Positions 18,293 through 27,333 of a stretch of DNA of 64,000 bases are shown one piece after another. The notes below the pieces were generated by a model, which did not search any database, was not told the DNA's origin, and saw nothing but the letters and a program-made list of their open reading frames with translations. Made by a program: the position numbers and the translations under genes. The stretch lies in contig NZ_VMSO01000005.1 in the NCBI RefSeq assembly GCF_008691045.1, positions 1 through 64,000 on the forward strand, read 5' to 3'. Position 1 is the first letter of the stretch. The number at the start of each line of letters is the position of its first letter. Origin of the DNA: Mediterraneibacter catenae (GTDB taxonomy: Bacteria; Bacillota; Clostridia; Lachnospirales; Lachnospiraceae).

Positions 18293-18733
18293 TCACTGTT
18301 TTTCGTACATTTTTCCCTCTAAATTATACTTTATCCTCTCCAGTTTCCCGGCAAGGCTATCCATTTCTTCCTGCCCGAACCCGTCAAACAGTATCTCTTC
18401 CAGCTGCCGGAATCCGGCTTTTACCTCCCCTGCTTTCACCCGTCCTGCAGCCGTCAGGCTGATCAGATAAGCCCGCCGGCAGCCGGGATCCCTTCTTCTT
18501 TCGATGAGTCCCTGCTTCTCCAGTCTGTCCAGGGTACGTGACATAGTTGTCACGTCCAGCATACATTCGTCCGCCAGTTTTCTCTGAGTGACATGCTCTG
18601 AAGACTCCAGTGACATCAGTATCCTCGCCTGCCCCTGTCCCGGTGTAAGTCCGATGCCGAGAAGAAATTCCTGCACTTTGCTCCGCTTCAGCTGTTCGAT
18701 TTCAAACAGGAGCTGCCTCAGTCTCTGTTTCAT
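18293..18733 (-). CDS. MarR family transcriptional regulator
   Basis: This 146-residue winged-helix protein has the MarR recognition region VTQRKLADECMLDVTTMSRTLDRLEKQGLIERRRDPGCRR. I start it at MKQRLRQL, with GAGGTG 8 bases upstream; a GTG 29 codons earlier overlaps the exporter gene but lacks such a site. It is the last gene of the run ABC-ABC-MarR. The palindrome on the operon promoter at 22441-22464 is its likely operator, so it would repress the exporter and itself, probably released by a drug-like ligand. Confidence 0.85.
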   Translation of the reverse strand: MKQRLRQLLFEIEQLKRSKVQEFLLGIGLTPGQGQARILMSLESSEHVTQRKLADECMLDVTTMSRTLDRLEKQGLIERRRDPGCRRAYLISLTAAGRVKAGEVKAGFRQLEEILFDGFGQEEMDSLAGKLERIKYNLEGKMYEKQ

Positions 18734-18816
18734 CCTGTCTGCACCTCGTTTCCATATCCTGTCTCGTTCATGACTGCAGCCTGTTCCGCGCCAGACGGCA
18801 TACCGCGCCCGTACAG

Positions 18817-20697
18817 TCACTCCAGCTCATACATTCCCGTATAGAGCTGATAATATCTGCCTTTCAATTCTAATAGTTCTTCATGGCTTCCACGCTCGAT
18901 AATACTTCCCTGTTCCAGCACCATGATAGCTTTTGAATTCCTCACGGTTGACAGACGGTGGGCGATCACAAATACTGTCCTGCCATCCATAATAGCATCC
19001 ATTCCTTTTTCAATCAATCGCTCTGTCCTTGTGTCGATGGATGAGGTCGCCTCGTCGAGAATGAGCACCGGCGGCTGTGAAATGGCCGCCCGCGCAATCG
19101 CGAGGAGCTGCCGCTGTCCCTGCGACAGATTGCTTCCGTCGCTGTACAGCATCGTGTTATATCCGTCGGGAAGTCTTCGGATAAAGGAATCCGCATTGGC
19201 AAGTTCAGCCGCCCTTATCACTTCTTCATCCGTAGCATCAAGCTTTCCGTACCGGATATTTTCGGCGATCGTCCCCGTAAACAGATGGGTATCCTGAATG
19301 ACCATCCCCAGGGAACGCCTCAGATCATCTTTTCTGATCTTTCTTATATCGATCCCGTCATAAAGAATACGTCCTCCCTGTATCTCATAGAACCTGTTGA
19401 TCAGATTGATAATCGTCGTCTTACCGGCGCCTGTGGAACCTACGAAAGCAATCTTCTGTCCCGGTTTTGCATAGAGGCTGATACCCGAGAGTACTCTTCT
19501 TCTGGGAACATATCCGAATACAACGTTCTCAAACCTGACATCTCCGCGCAGAAGTGTCAGATTTCCTCCCGCGTCTTTCCATGCATACTCTGCCTTTTCC
19601 TCCTTGAGAATATCTGCATCAGCAGCTCTTCCGTCTCTGATTTCTGTAAGCGTTCCGTCCCCGTTCTCATGTACACGCACCAGTGAGACAGTACCTTCAT
19701 CAATCTCCGCCGGTTCTTCCATCATTTCAAAAATACGCTCTGCGCCTGCCAGCGCCGAGAGTATAAAGTTGACCTGCTGTGTAAACTGGTTCAGAGGCAT
19801 GGCGCTCTGCCGTACATAGACAAGATACGCTGCAAGGCTGCCAAGATCCATCATGCCGGCAATAGCCAGAAGCCCGCCCGCGCAGGCTGAGACTGCATAG
19901 CATCCGTAAGAGAGACTGACAATACTCGGGATCATCATGGATGAATATGCAAGAGCTTTTGTAGATGCCCTGCGCAAATCTTCATTCTTTCTGCGAAAAA
20001 CTTTCATGTCCTCTTCTTCGTGATTAAAAATCTTCTCAACTTTCTGCCCTGCTACCATTTCCTCTGTAAATCCGTTGATCGCTGCCAGATATTCCTGCTG
20101 CCGGTCAAAATACGCTTTGCTCCTCTTCCCGTTCCATTTGATAAACCAGAACATGATCAGAAGGAATACGATCACGATAAGAGCCATCCGCACATTCAGC
20201 ACAAGAAGCATAACTACAGTGCCGGTCAGAGTCAGAGAGCTCTGGATCACCATCGTAAAGCTGTTGTTGAGCGCCTCCTGTATCGTATCTACGTCGTTGG
20301 TAAACCTGCTCATCAGTTCTCCGTGAGTATTGGCGTCAAAATATTTCAGCGGCAGAGTCTGCACATGGGCGAACAGGTCCCGCCGGATATCCCCCGCCAC
20401 CTTCTGGGATGTCTTTACCATCAGCCGGTTATATCCGAATGTAGACAGCGCTCCGCACAGATACATGATGCCCATACCCGCCAGCGCAAAAACCAACCCC
20501 TTGACATCTCCCGGAAGAATAAAATCATTGATCACCGGTTTGAGAAGATAAGTTCCCGCAACACTGACACCGGTGCTGATCAGGACAAGGACAGCGACCA
20601 CAAGGAGCAGCCATCTGTGATACCCCATATAGTGAAAAAGCTGCCGGAGTGCCTTTGTCGTATTTTGAGGGCGCTTATATCCTGTATATCTTGCCAT
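18817..20697 (-). CDS. ABC exporter half-transporter, catalytic subunit
   Basis: This 626-residue protein fuses six membrane helices (about residues 25-330) to an ABC ATPase domain (about 385-620). It has Walker A GSTGAGKTT, signature LSQGQRQ, Walker B with catalytic Glu (LILDEATSS) and an H-loop His (IAHRLSTV), so its ATP site is intact. A roughly 40-residue insertion (about 335-375) lies between the domains. Its start overlaps the stop of the partner gene by one base. Together they form a BmrCD-like heterodimer for drugs or lipids. Confidence 0.9.
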   Translation of the reverse strand: MARYTGYKRPQNTTKALRQLFHYMGYHRWLLLVVAVLVLISTGVSVAGTYLLKPVINDFILPGDVKGLVFALAGMGIMYLCGALSTFGYNRLMVKTSQKVAGDIRRDLFAHVQTLPLKYFDANTHGELMSRFTNDVDTIQEALNNSFTMVIQSSLTLTGTVVMLLVLNVRMALIVIVFLLIMFWFIKWNGKRSKAYFDRQQEYLAAINGFTEEMVAGQKVEKIFNHEEEDMKVFRRKNEDLRRASTKALAYSSMMIPSIVSLSYGCYAVSACAGGLLAIAGMMDLGSLAAYLVYVRQSAMPLNQFTQQVNFILSALAGAERIFEMMEEPAEIDEGTVSLVRVHENGDGTLTEIRDGRAADADILKEEKAEYAWKDAGGNLTLLRGDVRFENVVFGYVPRRRVLSGISLYAKPGQKIAFVGSTGAGKTTIINLINRFYEIQGGRILYDGIDIRKIRKDDLRRSLGMVIQDTHLFTGTIAENIRYGKLDATDEEVIRAAELANADSFIRRLPDGYNTMLYSDGSNLSQGQRQLLAIARAAISQPPVLILDEATSSIDTRTERLIEKGMDAIMDGRTVFVIAHRLSTVRNSKAIMVLEQGSIIERGSHEELLELKGRYYQLYTGMYELE

Positions 20698-22424
20698 TAC
20701 AGATCAGCTCCTTCCTTCTGGGACTCATAGATTTCCTGATAAATCCTGTTGTTTTCCAACAGTTCTTCGTGAGTGCCGCAGCCTTTGATCCTGCCGTCAT
20801 CGAGTACTATGATCATATCTGCATGGCGCACGGATGAGATCCGCTGTGCAATAATGATCTTTGTCATATGAGGAAGTTTTTCCTGAAGCATAGTCCGGAT
20901 CTGGGCCTCCGTCGCCGTATCCACCGCGCTGGTGGAATCATCCAGTATGAGTACCTTCGGTTTCTTGAGTATGGCCCTTGCGATACACAGGCGCTGTTTC
21001 TGTCCGCCTGAGACATTGACGCCGCCCTGCCCCATCTCTGTGTCATACCCTCTCTCCAGCCGCCCGATAAACTCATCCGCCCCGGCGATCCGGCATGCTT
21101 CCTCCAGTTCCTCCTGCGAAGCATCTTTATTTCCCCAGAGGAGATTTTCACGCAGCGTACCGGAAAAGAGAGTATTCTTCTGCAGCACCATAGCGACAGA
21201 ATCCCTGAGATGACGCAGCGGATATTTTTCAACCGGCTTTCCGTCAATCAGGAGTTTTCCTTCTGTTACGTCATATAATCTGGGGATAAGCTGTACGAGC
21301 GTCGTCTTGGCAGAACCGGTCTGTCCTACAATGCCCACAGTCTGCCCTGCTCGAATATGAAGATTGATGTCAGAGAGCACATATTCCTTCGCTTTTTCCC
21401 TGTACTTGAAATATACATGGGAAAACTCGATCTCTCCTCTTTGGACTTCAATTTCCTCCGCCTGATCTTCTTTGATATCGATTTCTTCATCCATGATCTC
21501 AATAATGCGTTTTCCAGAAGCGAGAGATCTCGTCAGCATGAGAAAGATATTAGAGATCATCATAAGTGAATTCAGGATCTGCAGAACATAGCTTAAGAAC
21601 CCTGTCAGTTCTCCTACCTGCATGGTACCGATACGGATCATCCCGCCTCCGAACCAGAGGATGCTGATGATCGTCCCGTACATAACGAACTGCATGGCAG
21701 CCATATTGGTCGTCGCAAGTTTAAACGCCTTCTCGGACTGTGTCTGAAGATTTGTGTTCACTTTGTTGAACTTGCCAATCTCATGATTTCCGCGCACATA
21801 TGCTTTTACAACCCGCACCGCTGTCAGGTTCTCCTGGATAATGCGATTTACCATGTCGATCGCCTCCTGCATCTTCCCGTAAAGCGGGCGTACATTTGTA
21901 ATGATCAGCCACAGGCAGACGGCCAGCGTCGGAAGAGCCACCATAAATACGAGCGCCAGCTTTGCATTGATGGAAAATGCCACGGCTGTAGCTGCCACAA
22001 GCATGACCGGGCCTCTGCAGGCCGGGCGCATACCGCTTGAAATACTGTTCTGGATATTCGTCACATCGCTCGTCATACGTGTGACAAGGGAGGAAAGCTG
22101 GAAATGATCCACATTCGCGAATGAGAACTTCTGCAGCCTGGCATACTCCGCCTCTCTCAAATTTGCGCCCAGCCCCTGCCCTGCGATCGCGGAAAACTGT
22201 GCGCTGCCGATTCCCAGCAGGAGCGCTGCAGCAGCGCAGACGAGCATCCAGCCTCCCTGGCGGAAAATGTATTCTTTATCACTGTTTGCCACTCCGATAT
22301 CTACGATGTCCGCCATGATCAGAGGAATCAGAAGCTCAAAAAGCGACTCCGCCGTAATGCACAGAGCCGCAAAAACCAGATATTTCTTGTATTTCCCTGA
22401 ATACGAGAAGATCCGTCTCAACAT
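20697..22424 (-). CDS. ABC exporter half-transporter, degenerate-site subunit
   Basis: This 575-residue protein has six helices (about residues 15-305) and an ATPase domain (about 335-570). Its P-loop is GQTGSAKTT, with Ala for the last Gly. Walker B ends in Asp (LILDDSTSA), and the switch His is Gln (IAQRISSV). The signature VSGGQKQR is intact and would complete the partner's ATP site. This pattern is typical of asymmetric heterodimeric exporters. It is the first gene of the operon, 17 bases after the operator palindrome. Confidence 0.9.
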   Translation of the reverse strand: MLRRIFSYSGKYKKYLVFAALCITAESLFELLIPLIMADIVDIGVANSDKEYIFRQGGWMLVCAAAALLLGIGSAQFSAIAGQGLGANLREAEYARLQKFSFANVDHFQLSSLVTRMTSDVTNIQNSISSGMRPACRGPVMLVAATAVAFSINAKLALVFMVALPTLAVCLWLIITNVRPLYGKMQEAIDMVNRIIQENLTAVRVVKAYVRGNHEIGKFNKVNTNLQTQSEKAFKLATTNMAAMQFVMYGTIISILWFGGGMIRIGTMQVGELTGFLSYVLQILNSLMMISNIFLMLTRSLASGKRIIEIMDEEIDIKEDQAEEIEVQRGEIEFSHVYFKYREKAKEYVLSDINLHIRAGQTVGIVGQTGSAKTTLVQLIPRLYDVTEGKLLIDGKPVEKYPLRHLRDSVAMVLQKNTLFSGTLRENLLWGNKDASQEELEEACRIAGADEFIGRLERGYDTEMGQGGVNVSGGQKQRLCIARAILKKPKVLILDDSTSAVDTATEAQIRTMLQEKLPHMTKIIIAQRISSVRHADMIIVLDDGRIKGCGTHEELLENNRIYQEIYESQKEGADL

Positions 22425-22440
22425 ATGTGACGCCGCCTTT

Positions 22441-22489
22441 CAATAGTTGTAGATACAACTATTGTATGAGCAACTTATAGATTCGTCAA
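22441..22489 (-). promoter_or_regulatory. MarR-type operator overlapping the exporter promoter
   Basis: CAATAGTTGTA (22441-22451) and TACAACTATTG (22454-22464) form a perfect 11-bp inverted repeat with a 2-bp centre. On the minus strand TTGACG (22489-22484), 17 bp and TACAAT (22466-22461) form a sigma-A promoter, so the palindrome covers the end of the -10 and the start point. The terminal gene of this operon encodes a MarR protein, which fits autorepression. Confidence 0.75.
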
Positions 22490-22634
22490 CACTTCTTAAA
22501 TAGTTTTTCTTTACTATAAATGATATTCCCGCATTTTCCGTCCTCTCTGCGGAACCGTTCATCGCACTTCTTTGCGATAAATGCATGATGTCCCATGAAA
22601 TAATAAGGAATATCATCCGCCTTTTCCTCTGCCG

Positions 22635-22690
22635 CCTCCCGGCTGCTTTCTTTCCCATCCCGAAAATCGAATTCCAAACAGAAGGAACAA
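22635..22690. repeat. 56-bp block shared with 60225-60280 (copy 1)
   Basis: CCTCCCGGCTGCTTTCTTTC and the following 36 bases recur at 60225-60280 with few differences (CAT-C/T-CCGAAAATCGAATT-C/T, then GGAACAAA). Flanks differ. A minus-strand TTG ORF (22486-22677) crosses it but has no ribosome site, so I do not call a gene. Confidence 0.6.
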
Positions 22691-22740
22691 AGCTCCCACT
22701 TCTTTCTGTTTGTATGAGGATTTTTCGGGTTGGTCTGTTA

Positions 22741-23048
22741 GTCGGTAAAACGTCAAAATGGACGATTACAGACGTTTGGATGCACCTTACGCAGAGGGAG
22801 AAAAAGGTTGAGAACGGCGACTTTGGAAGGAAATTAGGAAAAGTTAAAAGCAGGGAAATGGTGTTAAGTGAAAAAATGAGGTTGTCTGAGCTTGCGAGTT
22901 CGTCATTTTTTCACTTGCTTTTAACCATTTTCCTGCTTTGTTACTTTGAGTTATTTCCTGTAACCGGAGCCGGGATCAACCTTTTTCTCCGCCTGCGTAC
23001 ACGTGAGTCGGGTGGCTGTATATTACTGCATTTCGGACGTTTTCCGTA
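22741..23048. repeat. 308-bp imperfect palindrome
   Basis: The two halves are diverged inverted copies centred near 22894. Matching pieces include CGGTAAAACGTC against the complement of GACGTTTTCCG. GGAGAAAAAGGTTGA (from about 22799) pairs with TCAACCTTTTTCTCC (from about 22976), and GTGAAAAAATGA with TCATTTTTTCAC near the centre. An ORF runs across it but only mirrors the repeat. It lies between the end of secDF and the exporter promoter. Either strand would fold into a very long hairpin. It could be a MITE-like element or a structured RNA; no transposase is present. Confidence 0.65.
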
Positions 23049-23080
23049 CTATCAGCCAGTACGATAAATCCGGAATTTAT

Positions 23081-25441
23081 TTAATGTCTTCTTTTCTTTT
23101 TCTTATGTTTTTTACCTGTTGTTCTTTTCTGTGCACCTGCATTACTATCACTGTTATCCGCCACAGCTTTTACTTCTTCATGCCTAACAGCAGATGCCGC
23201 GACGGCTGCTTTATCCGTGCGCATTTTCATGACATACCACAGCGCGCCCGTGATGCATACGGATGTATACGCTCCGCAGGCGATACCTACCATCAGCGGT
23301 GCCGCAAACTCTTTAATAGAGCTTACGCCCAGCACATAGAGTACGACAACCATGATAAATGTCGTCAGGTTTGTATAGATACTTCTGGTCAGTGTCTGTG
23401 TGATACATCTGTTGACCAGCTCTTTCAGGTCTTCTTTCTTGTTCAGTTTCAGCTCCTCACGGATACGGTCGAAGATAACGATCGTTGCGTTGATGGAGTA
23501 TCCTACGATAGTCAGCATACATGCAATAAATGTATTTCCGACTGATACTCTGGCAATCACATAGAACGACAGCACAACGAGTACATCATGCACCAGCGCA
23601 ATGATGGCACTGGTCGCGAACCTGATATCCTTAAACCTGAACCAGATATAGATCAGCATACAGACTGTTGCGATGATAACCGCGACAGCCGCGTCCGTAC
23701 GCATCTCCGAACTTACAGTACCGCTGATATTCCGGACTACAATATCCTTTTCCGCAACACCGTAGTTATCAGACATGTACTGGGCAAATGCTTCTCTTTC
23801 AGAGAGATCCTGTGTCTGTGTCTTAAATACAACCTGTGTGCTGTCCTGCACAGTCTGAACCTGGATATTCGGGTCTCCTGTAATGTCCTCCAGATCCGGA
23901 ATCATCTCGCTGTCGATCTCATCCAGTGTATATTCCTCGGCGAAAGTAACAGTCGTAGAAGTACCGCCTACGAAATCAAGGCTGTAATTCATTGCGCCGA
24001 TTCCACGTCCATGGTTGATTCCCATTCCGACGAATCCACTCAGACACATAATAATCGAAATAATAAAGAATACTCTCTGTTTGCCGAGGAAGTCGATTGT
24101 TCTACGCTTTTTGAGTTTCTTGGCATACAGTTTTTCATTTCGTATTCCAATAGCATAGAAAGCATAAATTATCACTCTCGTGATGACCAGCGCAGTAAAC
24201 ATAGATACCACGATGCCAAGAGCAAGAGTCTGTGCAAATCCCCTGACTGTTCCGCTTCCTCGCAGCCACAGTACTCCGGCTGCGATCAGCGTCGTCACAT
24301 TACCATCGATAATAGCAGACATCGCTTTGTGGAATCCGGCCTTCAGTGCTCCGTGTACTGTCGCACCGTCGGTCAGCTCTTCTTTCACACGTGCAAATAT
24401 AATAACATTTGCATCTACCGCCATACCGATACCAAGGATAATACCTGCAATACCAGGCAGGGTCAGTGTGATGTCGAATGCGTTGAGAAGCACGAGAATC
24501 AGACCTGTATAGATCAGAAGGGCAAGACTGGATGCAAATCCCGGAAGCAGATATACCACGATCATGAAGATACATACAATTGCCAGTCCGATTGCCCCTG
24601 CCAGAAGACTGGTGCTGACCGCTTCCTGTCCGAGCTGTGCTCCAACCACCTCAGAGCTGATCTCCTCCAGCTCTACATTCAGTCCGCCGATACGGATCGT
24701 TGATGCGATATTGTCGGCCTCTTCATATGTCATATTTCCCGTGATAGAAGCCTGTCCATTCTCAATAACCTGATTTACACTTGGAACACTGATAAGATCG
24801 CCGTCATAATAAATAGCAATCGTATCCTGTCCGTTGTTATACGCCTCCTCTGTCGCATCTGCAAACGCTTCTGTTCCTTCATCAGTAAGCGTCAGGTTAA
24901 CTCCGTATTCTGTCGCTCCTGTTGTGGAATTGGAGCTTGCACCTGCCGAAGCGCTCTCTACTTCGGTACCTGTCAGAACAATGGAGCCGTCTTCCTGCAG
25001 TTCATCGATCGTCTTTGTCAGCTCATAACCTGTTCCTTCTGAATTGAGAGTATAGTTCTCATTTCCGTCGCTGTCCAGATGCCTGATGAAATACAGTGAA
25101 CCCGGCTGTCCCAGTTCTTCCAGAATCTGGTTGGCATCCTGAACTCCTGGAATCTCTATACTGATCCGGTCATCGCCTACCTGATACGCCTGGGCCTCTG
25201 TGCTGTACTCTTCCACACGCCTCTGCATCTTATAGACAGTATCCTTCATATCCTCATCGGACGGTGTTTCTCCTACAGCCTGATACGTAATGCTGACGCC
25301 GCCCTCAAGGTCAAGACCGAGCTTGATGTTCCGCGCTGCTCCCATGCCCTTTGAATTCAGGCCGTTGACCGAGGTTACTCCGAGAAACACCATGACAGCA
25401 GCGATCAGGATCAAACTTAATATACCTCTGCTCTTTTTCAT
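23081..25441 (-). CDS. secDF: Fused protein translocase subunits SecD-SecF
   Basis: This 786-residue membrane protein joins SecD (about residues 1-440) and SecF (about 445-750). The first helix is followed by the SecD periplasmic-type domain (LGLDLEGGVSITYQ). LPGIAGIILGIGMAVDANVIIF marks its helices 4-5. SecF shows YSLDFVGGTSTTVTF and TIVGYSINATIVIFDRIREEL. A basic Lys/Arg-rich tail ends it. SecDF uses the proton or sodium gradient to help Sec-dependent export. It lies beside the SCIFF genes, the order usual in Clostridia. Confidence 0.95.
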   Translation of the reverse strand: MKKSRGILSLILIAAVMVFLGVTSVNGLNSKGMGAARNIKLGLDLEGGVSITYQAVGETPSDEDMKDTVYKMQRRVEEYSTEAQAYQVGDDRISIEIPGVQDANQILEELGQPGSLYFIRHLDSDGNENYTLNSEGTGYELTKTIDELQEDGSIVLTGTEVESASAGASSNSTTGATEYGVNLTLTDEGTEAFADATEEAYNNGQDTIAIYYDGDLISVPSVNQVIENGQASITGNMTYEEADNIASTIRIGGLNVELEEISSEVVGAQLGQEAVSTSLLAGAIGLAIVCIFMIVVYLLPGFASSLALLIYTGLILVLLNAFDITLTLPGIAGIILGIGMAVDANVIIFARVKEELTDGATVHGALKAGFHKAMSAIIDGNVTTLIAAGVLWLRGSGTVRGFAQTLALGIVVSMFTALVITRVIIYAFYAIGIRNEKLYAKKLKKRRTIDFLGKQRVFFIISIIMCLSGFVGMGINHGRGIGAMNYSLDFVGGTSTTVTFAEEYTLDEIDSEMIPDLEDITGDPNIQVQTVQDSTQVVFKTQTQDLSEREAFAQYMSDNYGVAEKDIVVRNISGTVSSEMRTDAAVAVIIATVCMLIYIWFRFKDIRFATSAIIALVHDVLVVLSFYVIARVSVGNTFIACMLTIVGYSINATIVIFDRIREELKLNKKEDLKELVNRCITQTLTRSIYTNLTTFIMVVVLYVLGVSSIKEFAAPLMVGIACGAYTSVCITGALWYVMKMRTDKAAVAASAVRHEEVKAVADNSDSNAGAQKRTTGKKHKKKKRRH

Positions 25442-25520
25442 GATTTTTCATATCCTTTCTTAGTTTCTCCGCTCTTCCGATCCGTTCTGCCCCGGATGGA
25501 TCACGTCCTGCTCCGGCGTT

Positions 25521-26927
25521 TTACTCCGCGCTTTCCTGATCGGCGAGAGCGGCTTTTATCATGATCGCGCATTCTACACGCTTGCGCTCCATCTCACAGC
25601 TCACTTCATATGTGTCGTTGATCGTATGATGGAATTTATATGAGTTCGCCATACAGCCTCCGCTGCAGTAGAATCTGGCGAAACACTTTTTACAGCTCTC
25701 TTTTGAGTAAACGCTGCATCCGCGGAATTCATCCGCGATCTCCGGTTTCGTGATACCGTCGTCTACATTTCCCATAAGGAACTCTTCCTGCCCTACAAAC
25801 TGATGGCACGGATACAGATCTCCCCACGGAGTTACGGCAAGATACTCTGTTCCTGAGCCACATCCCGACAGGCGCTTGGACACACAAGGCCCGCCTTCCA
25901 GATCGATCATAAAGTGGAAGAAAGTAAATCCCCTTCCCTCTTTCTCCCGATCCACCATGATCTTCGCCAGTCTGTCATATTCCTCAAAGATCACCGGCAG
26001 GTCCTCCCTGCGGATTGCATAGGCGTCCGTATCTTCTCCTACTACCGGCTCAATAGATATCTGCTCAAATCCGAGATCGGCAAAATGCAGTACATCCTTT
26101 GAGAAATCCAGATTGTTTCTTGTAAATGTACCGCGTATGTAATATTTCTGCTGGTTCCTGCTCTCTGCCAGTTTCTGGAACTTAGGTACGATCAGGTCGT
26201 AGCTCCCTTTTCCATTCCGGAACGGACGCATCTTATCATTGACTTCTTTCCTTCCGTCAAGGCTTAAGACCACATTGTCCATCTCACGGTTGACAAACTC
26301 CTGGACCTCATCGTTTAAGAGCACTCCGTTTGTCGTAAGAGTAAAACGGAAATGTTTGTCGTGGATCTTCTCCTGCTCTCTTCCGTAAGCCACCAGGTCT
26401 TTTACGACCTGCCAGTTCATCAGAGGTTCCCCGCCGAAGAAATCCACCTCCAGATTCCGGCGTTTTCCTGAATTTGCGATCAGGAAATCAAGCGCTTTCT
26501 TTCCGACTTCAAATGACATGAGCGCCCGGCGTCCATGGTATTCTCCCTCTTCTGCAAAACAGTATTTACATGCAAGATTGCAGTCGTGGGCAATGTGAAG
26601 GCAGAGTGCCTTCACAACCGTCTTCCTCTGCTTTACTTCATCAATAAAATCTTCATATACATCCCGGGTAAACAGGCGGCCTTCTTCCGTCAGGGTAATG
26701 ACTGCCTCGAGAATGTCCTCGATATCTTCCTCTCCGTAACGGCTGCCCAGCTCCTTTTTCAGATCAGCTGCAGTTTCCGGCTCTCTCAGTGTCTCGGGCG
26801 TATGGAATTCATTCTGCTTCTCAAGCACGCCGATCACATCATATGCTGCCTGGTCCACCACATGGACTGCACCGCTGTTTACATCGAGAACGATGTTATA
26901 TCCATTGTTCTGATACAGATGTATCAC
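25521..26927 (-). CDS. scfB: SCIFF peptide maturase, radical SAM/SPASM enzyme
   Basis: This 468-residue enzyme has an N-terminal peptide-recognition domain (about residues 1-90) and the radical SAM site C116-C120-C123 (CNLACKYC). A C-terminal SPASM region (about 345-450) carries many cysteines (CGSGTEY, YPCHQF, CSVYSKESCKKCFARFYCSGGC). Such enzymes form thioether bonds in the six-cysteine SCIFF peptide encoded just upstream. The start is GTG with GAGAGGT upstream. It is separated from the peptide gene by 153 bases with a strong hairpin. Confidence 0.93.
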   Translation of the reverse strand: MIHLYQNNGYNIVLDVNSGAVHVVDQAAYDVIGVLEKQNEFHTPETLREPETAADLKKELGSRYGEEDIEDILEAVITLTEEGRLFTRDVYEDFIDEVKQRKTVVKALCLHIAHDCNLACKYCFAEEGEYHGRRALMSFEVGKKALDFLIANSGKRRNLEVDFFGGEPLMNWQVVKDLVAYGREQEKIHDKHFRFTLTTNGVLLNDEVQEFVNREMDNVVLSLDGRKEVNDKMRPFRNGKGSYDLIVPKFQKLAESRNQQKYYIRGTFTRNNLDFSKDVLHFADLGFEQISIEPVVGEDTDAYAIRREDLPVIFEEYDRLAKIMVDREKEGRGFTFFHFMIDLEGGPCVSKRLSGCGSGTEYLAVTPWGDLYPCHQFVGQEEFLMGNVDDGITKPEIADEFRGCSVYSKESCKKCFARFYCSGGCMANSYKFHHTINDTYEVSCEMERKRVECAIMIKAALADQESAE

Positions 26928-27002
26928 AAGAGTACCTCTCTTTCATTTTTTCTAAAACATTTCAGCAGGACATGTCCGTTTCCAGACCGGGCGGACATGC
27001 AT

Positions 27003-27031
27003 AAGGCAGCGGCTTTTTAGACCGCTGCCTT
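27003..27031. promoter_or_regulatory. Hairpin between SCIFF peptide and maturase genes
   Basis: AAGGCAGCGG (27003-27012) and CCGCTGCCTT (27022-27031) form a perfect 10-bp stem with a 9-base loop. On the minus strand no T-run follows, so it is more likely a transcript-stabilising or partial-stop element that lets the peptide mRNA outnumber the maturase mRNA. Confidence 0.55.
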
Positions 27032-27080
27032 CCCCCGTTGTTCTTTTGTTACTGCAAATAGTTACTTCCGTAACCGTCAA

Positions 27081-27224
27081 TTACTTTCTGTTCTCACAAG
27101 TCTGATTTCCTACTGTACAGGATGTCTTGCATGCTGACTGGCATGATGTCTGGCACTCGCCGCATCCGCCTTTTTTTACTGTATTGTTCAGTGTCTGTGT
27201 ATTTAATGTCTTAATGTGTTTCAT
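27081..27224 (-). CDS. scfA: SCIFF six-cysteine ribosomal peptide precursor
   Basis: This 47-residue ORF starts MKHIKTLNTQTLNN and has six cysteines at 21, 24, 28, 32, 36 and 43, the six Cys in about forty-five residues that define SCIFF. AGGAGGACATAAT precedes the ATG. The N-terminal part is the leader; the cysteines are the substrate for the thioether-forming maturase downstream. SCIFF is nearly universal in Clostridia and its function is still unclear. Confidence 0.93.
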   Translation of the reverse strand: MKHIKTLNTQTLNNTVKKGGCGECQTSCQSACKTSCTVGNQTCENRK

Positions 27225-27260
27225 ATTATGTCCTCCTATATTCCTTCTTATGTTCGTAAT

Positions 27261-27289
27261 ATTATATCACAAGCCCTGAGGATTTTAAA
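27261..27289 (-). promoter_or_regulatory. Promoter of the SCIFF gene
   Basis: On the minus strand TTTAAA (27289-27284), 17 bp, TATAAT (27266-27261) with a TGA extension lies 36 bases before the SCIFF start codon. Confidence 0.55.
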
Positions 27290-27333
27290 GTACTTTTTAT
27301 CAGTTCACCCATCTATATACAAGGAGCTGATGC

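Noticed and set aside
22486-22677. 63-codon minus-strand ORF upstream of the exporter
   Set aside because: TTG start without a ribosome site, crosses the dispersed 56-bp block and the exporter promoter region; no recognised family.
22585-23067. 160-codon plus-strand ORF across the large palindrome
   Set aside because: It follows the inverted repeat, has no ribosome site, and its product has no domain-like pattern; the palindrome explains the open frame.
23588-24703. Long plus-strand ORF opposite secDF
   Set aside because: It is an antisense shadow of a conserved gene, rich in Arg, His, Ser and Cys, with no start signals.
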